From Bacteroidota bacterium (lineage in GTDB: Bacteria; Bacteroidota; Bacteroidia; Flavobacteriales; Schleiferiaceae), in contig JANSYJ010000002.1 of NCBI GenBank assembly GCA_024742495.1, positions 248,001 to 312,000 of the forward strand: a stretch of DNA of 64,000 bases, in the 5' to 3' direction. The notes below the pieces were generated by a model. That model was not told the origin of the DNA, made no database searches, and was given only the letters and a program-made list of their open reading frames with translations. Positions 7,366 through 17,080 of this stretch are shown in pieces. Position numbers and translations under genes: made by a program. Positions within the stretch are counted from its first letter, which is position 1. The number at the start of each line of letters is the position of its first letter.

Positions 7366-10296
7366 TTGAAGAAGTTCGCGATAAACCTATTGACTCTGTT
7401 AATCTCAACTAATACTCTGAGCGCTCAATGTGTTAGAGGTGTTTCAACCGACCCCAAGAATAGTAAGAGTCCTTATATGGATTCATATATGCAAGGAAAT
7501 GTAAACGTAAACCCCTGGTTAAATGCCTTTGATTGGTCAAAACGAAATGCGGTAGGATTTAGTCCCATTTCCTTAAGTCCAAATGTATCTTGGCTTATTC
7601 AAGACTTTACGGGAAATGCCTACAGAATGAGTAGTCCTTATCAGTCAGGCGGAGCTCCAGGTGCCTATTACTTGAATGAACCTATCACTAATTTTAAGGC
7701 GAGTGATTTTCATTGGGAAGATGGTTGGGAGCTTCTTTGGTTAGGTACAGGATATTATCCCAATGGAGAGGATGTTACTTCTGAAAACCCTCAAAGAATC
7801 TACCCCTCCAGAAGAGGAGTATCTAATCCACGCGCGCCCTATTTTATATTATATAATAGGTATCGAGGTTTAATGCGAGTCTTTGTTAATGTTTTTGATC
7901 TACCCACGGGTAAATCAAATGCCTTTATTGACTTGTATCACTTAGGAAGAAATGGTAAGAGTAGAAATTTTAGTGGTGTTTTAAGGTTGGTTAATGGAAT
8001 TGATCGTCCATTGGATCTGCCAACAGCCTCCATTTTTATGCGCACCAATCAATCTTCAACCTTGCAGTATAGTCGATGGATGACTGCTGATTTTCAAATG
8101 GCATATGATCCTTGTGTTTGCGAATATCCCAATATGCTCATGTTAGGTGTTTCAGTTTGGGATAGCTTGGATATAAACTTAATTGGAACAGGAAGGGAAT
8201 TGAAAGTGCCTATTAAGGACTATGCTCGTAATAGTGGGCATTATGATTTAAATTTTCTGAGTGTACATGCTCTTGAGCAGAATACTCAAAGCTTTGGGTA
8301 TTTAGTATATCACAAGATGAATGAGCTAGTAACTGACTATCAGAAGAGATTGCGGGCCATTGATCAAAATTTGAATGATTACTCTAGGCAAAGGAATGCT
8401 GCCACAAGTACTGGTTTAGATGGCTTAAATGATTATTTGACAAAAGGTGAGGTGAATTATTCTTTTTGGGCATCAACTTTTGCGCTTATTGGTGACGATC
8501 TAGGCTTGACCCAAGCCCAATCAACTTATAAATATCTTGAAGATGGTAACTCATTAAGGGAGTTTCCTTCAGAATTAGGGAATATCGGTAATGGTCCCTT
8601 TAAGGATGGGTGGCAAATTTCCGATTCAAATTATATCGTTGATGTTAGACTTGACGGGGATACAGTAACCATGCGTCGATACGATTTTGCTTCAATAGAA
8701 AGAGATTTGGAATCTAATGCAGCAAAGTTGTTAGGGGGTGATTTCGATATGTTAAGTCTACAATTTTTCCCGAAAGGTGCCAATGAGCCTCTGCGGCCCA
8801 GTACCCATGCAGCATCCTCTACGGGGCTGCTCTTTAATGGAAATGTTATGGATACAAAGAAGGTGGCCGACATTGGTCCATTTTATACACCAGGCAGCCA
8901 TAAAAGAGGCTGGGACTTTAGCCCCTTTAGTTACCCCGCCTACGATGAAGCCATGGGAGTCTTTGCGCTTCTGGAAACTCCAAAGTTTAAGGTCTATCAA
9001 GCAGAGGCAGAATGGGAATGGAAAGGAAGGTTTCAAAACTGGGAAGGTGGACCCATGCCTGGGGCTGATTATGAGGAGTGGCGGATTAATAAGGAGCTGC
9101 TCCTTAAGCTAGATGCGCCGTTAAAATATCAGTTGAACCAAGCATTGGATATTGATTATGAAAATACCGAGCTGCTGGTAATGCTGGAATTGGAGTATCG
9201 AAGTTTGGAAGACTATGATCCAGCTTTTGATCCCAATGCCCAAGGTTTTTTTAATAATCCTGCTTTAGATTTTTATGAATCGGTAGGAGGGAACCTGAAG
9301 CAATTTCACGGATTTAAAACGAATGTTGCTTCCTATCATCCGAATTTTGCCGCCAACGAAAAGGTCTTCAATACTAAGTGGTATCCAATCGAAGATTTTG
9401 GCGAGCTCTTAATGGCTTTGAAAATTAGAACGGGTTATAGAAATACTAACCCCCAGCAAAATTATCCTCCATCCTATATGCTTGCCGAGCTCTTGGAGAA
9501 TCGTTTAGTGAAAGCGCGCTTGAAGGTTCTGGTTGATGTGGGTTTTGATCAAGTTTCTTACAGCGGTGAGAAGGTTCGAAACACTCAGGTATTTACCTAT
9601 AACCTTTTTGATGAATCCCAAGGCATTGATTATCTCAATTATATAGAAGATGAAGCTGTTAATGATCTCGTTAAATACCGACCCGGTAAGCTTGTCCTTA
9701 AAGACGAGTTATTGAATAGCTCTTCTAAGAGGGTGTTTGCAACCGTGGCTGATGAACTTCAGGTGAAGGCTGAGGATATTGAAGTTTATGGAAATATTAC
9801 CGTGCCTCAAGGAATGACATTAGTTTTGGAGGCTAAAGATGAGGTGAAAGTACATCCGCAAGCAAGCCTACCTATTAATACAATAATGAGGATCAATGGC
9901 AGTCCATATCAATTTCCAAAGATCATGGAGCAAACTAATGCGCAAGTCCGGAGTTTTTGTCAGGATCAGCAAAATGGTTATCGGGCCAATTTCTTAGTGG
10001 CGAAACAGAGTGGAGTCAGTTTTCAGGATACTTCGGCGGAGGCTAGTGCCAATGAATTTAAGGTATATCCCAATCCAAGTTCCGGAATCGTTCAGGTAAA
10101 GTTCGGCATTGCTTCCAATTGGATTCGGGTGAGTGTGCATGATTTAAAAGGTCGTCTTTATTTAGAAGAAGTTCTAGGGGAAGAATTCACCAAGGCATTT
10201 GAAGTAGATTTAGAAGATATGAAGCCCGGTGTTTATTTATTACAGATTCAAAATGCTGATGGGGAATTCTATTCGGAGAAGATTTTGAAGTACTAA
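7366..10296 (+). CDS. large secreted protein with type IX secretion type A sorting domain
   Basis: This 976-residue protein starts with a Sec signal peptide (KKFAINLLTLLISTNTLSAQ) and ends with a type A T9SS C-terminal domain (FKVYPNPSSGIVQVKF, VHDLKGRLY, MKPGVYLLQI, then a KILKY end). It should cross the outer membrane by the T9SS and be attached or released. The central 850 residues match no family I recognise. They are Tyr/Trp/Asn-rich with many aromatic-proline segments, and the region before the sorting domain has an ELQVKAEDIEVYGNITV pattern typical of T9SS cargo linkers. The start is TTG, chosen because it gives the signal peptide directly; no ATG fits. Codon use looks like the neighbours. 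Confidence 0.8.
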   Translation: MKKFAINLLTLLISTNTLSAQCVRGVSTDPKNSKSPYMDSYMQGNVNVNPWLNAFDWSKRNAVGFSPISLSPNVSWLIQDFTGNAYRMSSPYQSGGAPGAYYLNEPITNFKASDFHWEDGWELLWLGTGYYPNGEDVTSENPQRIYPSRRGVSNPRAPYFILYNRYRGLMRVFVNVFDLPTGKSNAFIDLYHLGRNGKSRNFSGVLRLVNGIDRPLDLPTASIFMRTNQSSTLQYSRWMTADFQMAYDPCVCEYPNMLMLGVSVWDSLDINLIGTGRELKVPIKDYARNSGHYDLNFLSVHALEQNTQSFGYLVYHKMNELVTDYQKRLRAIDQNLNDYSRQRNAATSTGLDGLNDYLTKGEVNYSFWASTFALIGDDLGLTQAQSTYKYLEDGNSLREFPSELGNIGNGPFKDGWQISDSNYIVDVRLDGDTVTMRRYDFASIERDLESNAAKLLGGDFDMLSLQFFPKGANEPLRPSTHAASSTGLLFNGNVMDTKKVADIGPFYTPGSHKRGWDFSPFSYPAYDEAMGVFALLETPKFKVYQAEAEWEWKGRFQNWEGGPMPGADYEEWRINKELLLKLDAPLKYQLNQALDIDYENTELLVMLELEYRSLEDYDPAFDPNAQGFFNNPALDFYESVGGNLKQFHGFKTNVASYHPNFAANEKVFNTKWYPIEDFGELLMALKIRTGYRNTNPQQNYPPSYMLAELLENRLVKARLKVLVDVGFDQVSYSGEKVRNTQVFTYNLFDESQGIDYLNYIEDEAVNDLVKYRPGKLVLKDELLNSSSKRVFATVADELQVKAEDIEVYGNITVPQGMTLVLEAKDEVKVHPQASLPINTIMRINGSPYQFPKIMEQTNAQVRSFCQDQQNGYRANFLVAKQSGVSFQDTSAEASANEFKVYPNPSSGIVQVKFGIASNWIRVSVHDLKGRLYLEEVLGEEFTKAFEVDLEDMKPGVYLLQIQNADGEFYSEKILKY

Positions 10297-10395
10297 GTCT
10301 TAAGTCCAATTATGTTTCACTCCTTACAAAGCTTTGTTTAAAAGGCAAAAGCAATTTGACTCCAAATATTTCCTCTTTTATTCATCTCAGAATTG

Positions 10396-10425
10396 TTTGC
10401 AAGGCTTGTTTTTCGTCTATTTTTG
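10396..10425 (+). promoter_or_regulatory. candidate upstream promoter of the rpsL cluster
   Basis: TTTG (10396-10399), an 18-base spacer and TATTTTTG (10418-10425) fit the Bacteroidota -33/-7 consensus TTTG-N19-TAnnTTTG. It would give a leader of about 175 bases. Confidence 0.5.
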
Positions 10426-10443
10426 CGACCTAAATATGAGACG

Positions 10444-10475
10444 AAATCTCCGTTAATCCTGAGATTTTAAGGATT
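10444..10475 (+). promoter_or_regulatory. overlapping inverted repeats in the rpsL leader
   Basis: AAATCTC (10444-10450) is complementary to GAGATTT (10461-10467), and AATCCT (10455-10460) is complementary to AGGATT (10470-10475). The arms interleave, so the two hairpins cannot form together unless as a tight pseudoknot. This may be a leader control element of the ribosomal operon. Confidence 0.35.
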
Positions 10476-10521
10476 CCGCTAAGTCTCTGAGCAAAAGGCT
10501 AAAACATTTTTTCTAAAGGCC

Positions 10522-10552
10522 TTGTCACCTTGTATAAAACTTCTACATTTGC
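10522..10552 (+). promoter_or_regulatory. candidate proximal promoter of the rpsL cluster
   Basis: CTTG (10522-10525), exactly 19 bases and TACATTTG (10545-10552) match the Bacteroidota promoter consensus with one mismatch in the -33 box. The start would be near 10559, about 49 bases before rpsL. Confidence 0.65.
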
Positions 10553-10607
10553 AGTCCCCAAAAATATGGGGTAGCCAAATTTATAAATAGCTTATATATA
10601 AAGGTGT

Positions 10608-10988
10608 ATGCCAACGATTCAGCAGTTAGTACGAAAAGGCCGTACTAAAATCACTAAGAAGAGTAAGTCTGCAGCTCTGCAGTCTTCGCCACAGCGTCGT
10701 GGAGTATGTACGCGTGTGTATACCACCACTCCTAAGAAGCCTAACTCAGCCATGCGTAAAGTAGCGCGTGTACGTCTAACCAATGGTAATGAGGTGAATG
10801 CCTACATTCCTGGTGAGGGTCACAACCTACAAGAGCACAGCATTGTTTTGGTACGCGGGGGTCGTGTTAAAGACTTGCCAGGTGTGCGTTACCACATTGT
10901 GCGCGGTGCTTTAGATACCGCAGGTGTTAATGGTCGAATGCAGCGTCGTTCTAAGTACGGTGCTAAGCGTCCTAAAGCAAAAAAATAA
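10608..10988 (+). CDS. rpsL: 30S ribosomal protein S12
   Basis: S12 (126 residues) lies at the decoding centre and the 30S-50S interface. The [13 protein letters not shown] loop carries the wild-type Lys43, and the second loop [13 protein letters not shown] is intact. No streptomycin-resistance substitution is seen at these positions. The basic tail ends [11 protein letters not shown]. It is the first gene of the cluster, 21 bases before rpsG. Confidence 0.98.
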   Translation: MPTIQQLVRKGRTKITKKSKSAALQSSPQRRGVCTRVYTTTPKKPNSAMRKVARVRLTNGNEVNAYIPGEGHNLQEHSIVLVRGGRVKDLPGVRYHIVRGALDTAGVNGRMQRRSKYGAKRPKAKK

Positions 10989-11009
10989 TCCTTTAATAGG
11001 TATTAAGAC

Positions 11010-11483
11010 ATGAGAAAGGCAAGAGCTAAAAAAAGACCTCTATTACCAGATCCCAAATTTGGGGAGCCATTGGTAACTCGTTTTGTAAATATGATGATGC
11101 TAGACGGTAAGAAAAGTACTTCTTACCGGATATTCTATGATGCCATCGATATCATCTCCGAAAAAACTGGAGAGGGTAATGGTTTAGAATTATGGAAAGA
11201 AGCCCTTAATAATGTAATGCCACACGTAGAGGTTCGCTCCAAGCGTGTAGGTGGTGCTACCTTCCAAATCCCGATTCAGATTCGTCCAGACCGCAAAGTA
11301 TCGGTTGCCATGAAATGGTTAATCTCTTATGCTCGTAAGCGTAACGAGAAGGCTATGGCTAATCGCTTAGCAGCTGAGATTATGGCCGCGGCCAAAGAAG
11401 AAGGTGCTGCAGTTAAAAAGAGACTGGATACTCATAAAATGGCGGAAGCGAATAAAGCTTTTGCTCACTTTGGTAGATTTTAA
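11010..11483 (+). CDS. rpsG: 30S ribosomal protein S7
   Basis: S7 (157 residues) nucleates assembly of the 3' major domain of 16S rRNA and contacts E-site tRNA. It begins [15 protein letters not shown] and includes the conserved [17 protein letters not shown] strand-loop and the [12 protein letters not shown] helix. It is second in the rpsL-rpsG-fusA order. Confidence 0.98.
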   Translation: MRKARAKKRPLLPDPKFGEPLVTRFVNMMMLDGKKSTSYRIFYDAIDIISEKTGEGNGLELWKEALNNVMPHVEVRSKRVGGATFQIPIQIRPDRKVSVAMKWLISYARKRNEKAMANRLAAEIMAAAKEEGAAVKKRLDTHKMAEANKAFAHFGRF

Positions 11484-11508
11484 AGGTCCCAAATAGCAAG
11501 AAATAATC

Positions 11509-13608
11509 ATGGCGAAAAGAGATTTAAAATACACCCGTAACATTGGTATTGCAGCGCATATCGATGCGGGTAAAACAACCACTACCGAGCGTATCTTATA
11601 CTATGGTGGTGTAAGTCATAAAATTGGCGAGGTGCACGATGGTGCAGCAACCATGGACTGGATGGAGCAAGAGCAGGAGCGTGGTATCACCATTACCTCT
11701 GCTGCAACTACCCTAAACTGGCCTTACCGTGGTAACGATTACCACATCAATATCATTGATACCCCAGGACACGTTGATTTCACCGTTGAGGTGAACCGTT
11801 CTCTAAGGGTACTTGATGGTCTTGTATTCTTGTTTTCTGCAGTTGATGGTGTGGAACCTCAATCGGAAACCAACTGGCGATTAGCGAACAACTATAATGT
11901 TCCTCGTATTGGTTTTGTAAACAAAATGGACCGTCAAGGTGCAGACTTCTTAAAGGTTTGTGCGCAGGTAAAAGAAATGTTGGGAAGCCACGCTTTACCA
12001 CTTCAATTACCTATCGGTGCAGAAGCAGATTTCAAGGGAGTGGTTGACTTGATCAACTTCCGTGGAATTGTATGGAATGAAGAGGATATGGGAATGACCT
12101 TCGAAGAGATTGACATTCCTGCCGATATGTTAGACGAGGCTACCGAATACCGCGAGAAATTACTCGAGGCTGTTGCTGAGTTTGATGATAACTTGATGGA
12201 GAAGTATTTCGAGGATCCAGAGTCATTAACTGAACGTGAGATTCTTGATGCCCTTCGTGAGGCTACTATTGCCAACAAAGTTGTGCCAATGATGAGTGGT
12301 TCTGCCTTTAAAAATAAAGGTGTGCAAACCATGCTTGATATGGTAATGGAGTTAATGCCAGCGCCAGTAGATATCGAGGCTATCGTTGGAACTGATCCTA
12401 ATACCGGTGAGGAAATTAAGCGTAAGCCATCTTTTGATGAGCCTTTCAGTGCATTGGCCTTTAAAATTGCTACCGATCCTTTCGTAGGTCGTTTAGGTTT
12501 TACCCGCGCTTATTCAGGTGTTCTTCCTTCAGGATCCTATATCTTAAATAACCGTACCGGGAAGAAAGAGCGTATCTCACGTATCTTCCAGATGCATGCC
12601 AACAAGCAAAATCAAATTGATGAACTTGGGGCTGGTGATATCGGTGCTTTAGTAGGATTTAAGGACATTAAAACAGGAGATACTTTATCTGCTGAGAATG
12701 CACCTATCGTTTTAGAGTCTATGGACTTCCCAGATCCGGTAATCGGATTAGCGGTAGAGCCAAAGTCTAAGGCCGATGTAGATAAGATGGGTCTTGCTCT
12801 TGCTAAATTAGCTGAAGAGGACCCAACCTTCCGTGTTCATACTGATGAGGATACTGGTCAAACTGTAATCTCAGGTATGGGTGAGCTTCACTTAGACATT
12901 TTGATCGACCGTATGCGTCGTGAGTTCAAGGTAGAAGTAAACCAAGGTGCTCCTCAGGTTTCTTACAAAGAAGCTATTAATGGTGTAGTTGATCACCGTG
13001 AGGTTTATAAGAAGCAAACTGGTGGTCGTGGTAAATTCGCGGATATCGTAGTTACTATCGAGCCAAGTGACAGTGAAGAGCCAGGGTTGGTTTTCGTGAA
13101 CGCTGTAAAAGGTGGTAACGTTCCTAAAGAATTTATCCCATCGGTTGAGAAGGGATTTAAAGATGCAATGGGAGCTGGTGTTTTAGCTGGTTATCCAATT
13201 GACAGTTTAAAAGTTACCTTGAAAGACGGTTCTTTCCACCCTGTGGATTCAGATCAATTGTCTTTTGAAGTAGCGGCTAAAATGGCTTTCCGTAATGCGG
13301 TGCCAAGCGCAAATCCAGTTTTGCTAGAGCCTATTATGAAGATGGAGGTTTTAACTCCAGAAGAGTATATGGGTGAAATCGTTGGTGACTTAAACCGTCG
13401 TCGCGGTGTTGTAGAAGGCATGGGTGATCGCAATAATAGCAAGGCTATAAAAGCTAAAGTTCCATTATCGGAAATGTTTGGTTATGTAACTGACTTGCGT
13501 ACGAACTCTTCGGGTCGTGCAACCTCTACTATGGAATTCTCTCATTTTGCAGAGGCTCCAAAGGGAATTGCTGAAGAAGTGATCGCGAAAGTTAAGGGTA
13601 ACGATTAA
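11509..13608 (+). CDS. fusA: elongation factor G
   Basis: This ribosomal translocase GTPase has 699 residues, the normal length. The G domain shows [13 protein letters not shown] (G1) near residue 16, [10 protein letters not shown] (G2), DTPGHVDF (G3), NKMDRQGAD (G4) and [11 protein letters not shown] (G5). Domains II-V follow, with the [10 protein letters not shown] and GDLNRRRG regions typical of domains IV and V. Its place after rpsG is the ancestral str order, but no tuf gene follows; rpsJ comes directly after with a 15-base gap. Confidence 0.98.
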   Translation: MAKRDLKYTRNIGIAAHIDAGKTTTTERILYYGGVSHKIGEVHDGAATMDWMEQEQERGITITSAATTLNWPYRGNDYHINIIDTPGHVDFTVEVNRSLRVLDGLVFLFSAVDGVEPQSETNWRLANNYNVPRIGFVNKMDRQGADFLKVCAQVKEMLGSHALPLQLPIGAEADFKGVVDLINFRGIVWNEEDMGMTFEEIDIPADMLDEATEYREKLLEAVAEFDDNLMEKYFEDPESLTEREILDALREATIANKVVPMMSGSAFKNKGVQTMLDMVMELMPAPVDIEAIVGTDPNTGEEIKRKPSFDEPFSALAFKIATDPFVGRLGFTRAYSGVLPSGSYILNNRTGKKERISRIFQMHANKQNQIDELGAGDIGALVGFKDIKTGDTLSAENAPIVLESMDFPDPVIGLAVEPKSKADVDKMGLALAKLAEEDPTFRVHTDEDTGQTVISGMGELHLDILIDRMRREFKVEVNQGAPQVSYKEAINGVVDHREVYKKQTGGRGKFADIVVTIEPSDSEEPGLVFVNAVKGGNVPKEFIPSVEKGFKDAMGAGVLAGYPIDSLKVTLKDGSFHPVDSDQLSFEVAAKMAFRNAVPSANPVLLEPIMKMEVLTPEEYMGEIVGDLNRRRGVVEGMGDRNNSKAIKAKVPLSEMFGYVTDLRTNSSGRATSTMEFSHFAEAPKGIAEEVIAKVKGND

Positions 13609-13623
13609 GATATTATTTAGAAG

Positions 13624-13929
13624 ATGAGTCAGAAAATTCGCATTAAGCTAAAGTCTTACGACCATAATTTGGTTGATAAGAGCGCGGAGAAAATCGTGAA
13701 AACGGTTAAGAGTACAGGTGCTATTGTTAATGGTCCTATTCCATTACCTACCAATAAGCGTATCTATACTGTATTGCGCTCACCTCACGTGAATAAGAAG
13801 TCACGTGAGCAGTTTCAACTTTCTTCCTTCAAGCGCTTGTTGGATATCTACAGTTCTTCATCAAAAACTATTGATGCTTTGATGAAATTAGAACTACCAA
13901 GCGGAGTAGAAGTAGAGATTAAGGTTTAA
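13624..13929 (+). CDS. rpsJ: 30S ribosomal protein S10
   Basis: S10 (101 residues) belongs to the 30S head and is the NusE component of antitermination complexes. It shows [15 protein letters not shown] at the start and the extended loop [25 protein letters not shown] cut by the usual motif pattern. It is the first gene of the S10 section, following fusA without an obvious new promoter. Confidence 0.98.
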   Translation: MSQKIRIKLKSYDHNLVDKSAEKIVKTVKSTGAIVNGPIPLPTNKRIYTVLRSPHVNKKSREQFQLSSFKRLLDIYSSSSKTIDALMKLELPSGVEVEIKV

Positions 13930-13968
13930 GTATTTTACAGAGAATATTAATTTAAAACAGATTGTCAA

Positions 13969-14595
13969 ATGCCTGGAATGATCGGTAAAAAGATCGGGAT
14001 GACAAGCCTCTTTGACGAAAACGGTAAAAACTTACCGTGTACCGTCATCGAAGTTGAACCCAACGTGGTTACCCAGATTAAGAACACTGAAACTGACGGT
14101 TATGAAGCCGTACAGTTAGCACAGGGTTCACAGAAAGAAAGTCGTGTACCATCTGCTATGCAGGGTCACTTCAAAAAAGCCGGAGTAAGTCCTCGTAAGA
14201 ACTTACGTGAATTCGATACCAATTTCGTTGATATTGAGCTGAAGGAAGGTATGGAGATTAAGGTTGACCAATTCGTTAGCGAAGGTCAGTTTGTTGATAT
14301 CTCCGGTATCTCTAAAGGAAAAGGATTTCAAGGGGTAGTAAAACGTCACAATTTCCGTGGTGTTGGTCAGGCTACTCACGGACAGCACAACAGATTAAGA
14401 GCTCCTGGTTCTATTGGAGCAGGTTCTGATCCATCTCGTGTATTTAAAGGTATGCGTATGGCCGGCCGTATGGGTGGTGATATGACTATGGTGGAGAATC
14501 TACGTGTAATCAAGGTAGATGCTGATAAGAATCTAATGATTGTTAAGGGATCTGTTCCAGGTCCTAAGAATGCAATCCTAATTATCACCAAGTAA
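13969..14595 (+). CDS. rplC: 50S ribosomal protein L3
   Basis: L3 (208 residues) is an early 50S assembly protein near the peptidyl transferase centre. The start [15 protein letters not shown] and the central [18 protein letters not shown] loop are diagnostic; the loop Gln is the methylation site in E. coli. The stop overlaps the rplD start by one base (TAATG), which suggests translational coupling. Confidence 0.98.
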   Translation: MPGMIGKKIGMTSLFDENGKNLPCTVIEVEPNVVTQIKNTETDGYEAVQLAQGSQKESRVPSAMQGHFKKAGVSPRKNLREFDTNFVDIELKEGMEIKVDQFVSEGQFVDISGISKGKGFQGVVKRHNFRGVGQATHGQHNRLRAPGSIGAGSDPSRVFKGMRMAGRMGGDMTMVENLRVIKVDADKNLMIVKGSVPGPKNAILIITK

Positions 14596-15221
14596 TGGAA
14601 TTAGCAGTATTAAATAAGGAAGGTAAAGACACCGGCCGTAAGGTTACTTTGGCTGATGAGTTTTTCGGAATTGAGCCAAATGAGCATGCCCTTTACCTAG
14701 ACGTAAAGCAGCACCTTGCTAATAAGCGTCAAGGAACACATAAAGCAAAAGAACGTGCAGAGGTTTCTCGCACTACTAAAAAGTTCTTCCGTCAGAAGGG
14801 AACTGGTAATGCTCGTGTGGGATCATTAAAGAGTCCAGTACAAAGAGGTGGTGGTACCGTTTTCGGTCCTCGTCCTCGCAGTTATAGTTTCAAGTTGAAC
14901 AAGAAGTTGAAGGCCTTAGCCCGTCGTTCAGCCTTGAGTCAGAAAGCCGCAGGCCAAAATATTGTGGTTTTAGAAGCGCTTGAAATGGACAAACCAAACA
15001 CCAAAACTTACGTACAGATTTTGAGCGCCTTAGGCCTTCACGACAAAAAATCTTTACTGGTGCTTGGAGAGTCAAATAAAGCTGTATATTTGTCCTCCCG
15101 AAATTTTAAGGGTTCCAACGTTCTAAATATCTCAGAATTAAACACTTACGCCATTATGAATGCGCAAACGGTGATTTTGTCTGAGGATTCGTTGGGAAAG
15201 CTTGAAACCGTTTTAAGATAG
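14595..15221 (+). CDS. rplD: 50S ribosomal protein L4
   Basis: L4 (208 residues) lines the exit-tunnel constriction through its extended loop, visible as RQKGTGNARVGSLKSPVQ and GGTVFGPRPRSYSFKLNKK. In E. coli it also represses the S10 operon. Whether it does so here is not shown by the sequence. Confidence 0.97.
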   Translation: MELAVLNKEGKDTGRKVTLADEFFGIEPNEHALYLDVKQHLANKRQGTHKAKERAEVSRTTKKFFRQKGTGNARVGSLKSPVQRGGGTVFGPRPRSYSFKLNKKLKALARRSALSQKAAGQNIVVLEALEMDKPNTKTYVQILSALGLHDKKSLLVLGESNKAVYLSSRNFKGSNVLNISELNTYAIMNAQTVILSEDSLGKLETVLR

Positions 15222-15227
15222 AGAACC

Positions 15228-15518
15228 ATGGGCATTTTGATTAGACCAATCATTACGGAAAAGGCTACGGCCGACAGCGAGGACAACAACCGTTTTGCCT
15301 TCGAGGTTGCGGTTGATTCCAACAAAGTTGACATCCGTAAGGCAGTGGAAGAACTCTACGGTGTGAATGTAGAAAGTGTACGCACAATGGTAATGCCAGG
15401 TAAGAGCAAGTCTCGTTATACCAAGCAAGGTATTACCCGTGGAAACACTGGAAAGTATAAGAAGGCCATTGTGCAAGTTCGCAGTGGTGAAACTATTGAC
15501 CTCTATAGCGAAATTTAA
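15228..15518 (+). CDS. rplW: 50S ribosomal protein L23
   Basis: L23 (96 residues) surrounds the tunnel exit and docks trigger factor and SRP. It has the typical start [12 protein letters not shown], the central [22 protein letters not shown] helix region in parts, and a KKAIVQV final strand. Confidence 0.97.
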   Translation: MGILIRPIITEKATADSEDNNRFAFEVAVDSNKVDIRKAVEELYGVNVESVRTMVMPGKSKSRYTKQGITRGNTGKYKKAIVQVRSGETIDLYSEI

Positions 15519-15520
15519 TC

Positions 15521-16345
15521 ATGGCTGTACGAAAGTTAAATCCGGTTACACCCGGACAGCGTTTTAAGGTTGCAGGTCAGTTTGAAACTGTTACCGCCAG
15601 TAAGCCTGAGAAGTCTCTTGTAAAAGGGAAGTCGAAGTCAGGCGGACGTAACAATTCAGGGAAAATGACTGTTCGCCAATTAGGTGGAGGTCATAAGCGT
15701 CGTTATCGCGTAATTGATTTCAAGCGTGACAAGGATGGAATTCCAGCAACCGTAAAGTCTATTGAGTATGATCCAAACCGATCGGCTCGTGTGGCTTTAT
15801 TAGTATATGCAGACGGTGAGAAGCGTTACATTATCGCTCCAAACGGTTTGCAAGTAGGACAACAAGTTCTAAGTGGTGAGAAGGCTACTCCAGAAATTGG
15901 TAACACCTTACTCCTTGAAAATATTCCTTTGGGTACTGTGATTAGTGGAATCGAGATGCGTCCTGGACAAGGTGCAATTATTGCTCGTTCTGCTGGATCA
16001 TTTGCTCAATTGGCTGCCCGTGATGGGAAGTACGCAATCATCAAGATGCCAAGTGGTGAGACACGTATGATCCTAATTACCTGTAAGGCGACAATTGGTG
16101 CGATTGGAAATTCTGATCATCAATTGGAGCGCAGTGGTAAAGCTGGTCGCAGCCGTTGGTTAGGTCGTCGTCCACGTGTACGTGGTGTTGCGATGAACCC
16201 GGTAGATCACCCTATGGGTGGTGGCGAAGGTCGCGCGAGTGGTGGTCATCCACGTTCACGTACTGGAGTTCCTGCTAAAGGTTACAAGACCAGAACGCCT
16301 AAAAAGGCTTCGAACAAGTATATCATTGAAAGACGTAAAAAGTAA
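15521..16345 (+). CDS. rplB: 50S ribosomal protein L2
   Basis: L2 (274 residues) is needed for subunit joining and peptidyl transfer. The C-terminal region with [19 protein letters not shown] contains the conserved His near the catalytic centre. The N-terminal OB-like and SH3-like halves are complete. It starts two bases after the rplW stop. Confidence 0.98.
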   Translation: MAVRKLNPVTPGQRFKVAGQFETVTASKPEKSLVKGKSKSGGRNNSGKMTVRQLGGGHKRRYRVIDFKRDKDGIPATVKSIEYDPNRSARVALLVYADGEKRYIIAPNGLQVGQQVLSGEKATPEIGNTLLLENIPLGTVISGIEMRPGQGAIIARSAGSFAQLAARDGKYAIIKMPSGETRMILITCKATIGAIGNSDHQLERSGKAGRSRWLGRRPRVRGVAMNPVDHPMGGGEGRASGGHPRSRTGVPAKGYKTRTPKKASNKYIIERRKK

Positions 16346-16351
16346 TTAGCT

Positions 16352-16633
16352 ATGGCGAGATCGTTAAAAAAAGGTCCATTTATTCACCATAAGCTGGAAA
16401 AGCGTGTTTTGGCTCAGGCCGAAGGCGGTAAAAAGTCGGTAATTAAGACTTACAGCCGTGCTTCCATGATCTTTCCCGAGGCTGTGGGGCAGACCATAGC
16501 AGTGCACAATGGAAGAACTTTTGTTCCTGTATTTGTTACAGAAAACATGGTAGGACACAAGTTCGGTGAGTTTGCTTTGACCCGCACATTCCGTGGTCAC
16601 GGTGGAAATAAGAAAGATAAAGGTAAGCGCTAA
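16352..16633 (+). CDS. rpsS: 30S ribosomal protein S19
   Basis: S19 (93 residues) is a head protein next to S13 at the A-site finger bridge. It starts [15 protein letters not shown] and contains the conserved [20 protein letters not shown] core followed by [13 protein letters not shown]. Confidence 0.98.
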   Translation: MARSLKKGPFIHHKLEKRVLAQAEGGKKSVIKTYSRASMIFPEAVGQTIAVHNGRTFVPVFVTENMVGHKFGEFALTRTFRGHGGNKKDKGKR

Positions 16634-16642
16634 GAATAGGTT

Positions 16643-17077
16643 ATGGGATCTAGAAAGAAACAAGCTGCTGAAGTACGCAAAGAGGCCCGCAAGACGGTGG
16701 CCAGTGCACAGCTGCGCAATTACCCTACCAGCCCTCGCAAGATGCGTTTGGTAGCAGATATGGTTCGTGGAATGGATGTGGAGAAGGCTTTATTCCTTCT
16801 TAAGCACAGCCCGAAACACGCCAGTATCCCCATGGAAAAATTGTTGTTATCAGCGATTAATAACTGGGAACAGAAAAACGAAGGTGAGCGAATCGAAGAT
16901 GCCGGTTTGTTTGTAGAGAGCGTACAGGTTGATTCAGCGCGCATGTTAAAGCGTATTCAGCCTGCTCCTCAAGGACGTGCACACCGTATTCGTAAGCGTA
17001 GTAATCATGTAACCATTGTGGTTAATGCACGTCAAGGTGCAGAGGTAGCCGCAGAATCAAACGAAATAAGCGAGTAA
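16643..17077 (+). CDS. rplV: 50S ribosomal protein L22
   Basis: L22 (144 residues) has a long beta hairpin that reaches into the exit tunnel, seen as [19 protein letters not shown]. The N-terminus carries about 15 extra basic residues ([18 protein letters not shown]) and the C-terminus a short acidic extension relative to the roughly 110-residue E. coli protein. Confidence 0.97.
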   Translation: MGSRKKQAAEVRKEARKTVASAQLRNYPTSPRKMRLVADMVRGMDVEKALFLLKHSPKHASIPMEKLLLSAINNWEQKNEGERIEDAGLFVESVQVDSARMLKRIQPAPQGRAHRIRKRSNHVTIVVNARQGAEVAAESNEISE

Positions 17078-17080
17078 GCC

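Larger units (their letters stand above)
10297..10607 (+). other. intergenic leader region of the ribosomal protein cluster
   Basis: There is no gene in this 311-base gap. It holds a 12-base palindrome (10326-10337, ACAAAGCTTTGT), two candidate promoters, two overlapping inverted repeats (10444-10475) and a CCCC-N8-GGGG hairpin (10557-10572) close to the second transcription start. The last 35 bases before rpsL are A/T-rich without a Shine-Dalgarno. Confidence 0.6.

Noticed and set aside
8758-9112. Overlapping frames on both strands of about 90-110 residues
   Set aside because: They lie inside the 976-residue T9SS cargo gene and have no protein-like features.
10444-10475. True H-type pseudoknot in the rpsL leader
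   Set aside because: The third loop would be only two bases across a seven-pair stem, which is sterically unlikely; two alternative hairpins are preferred.
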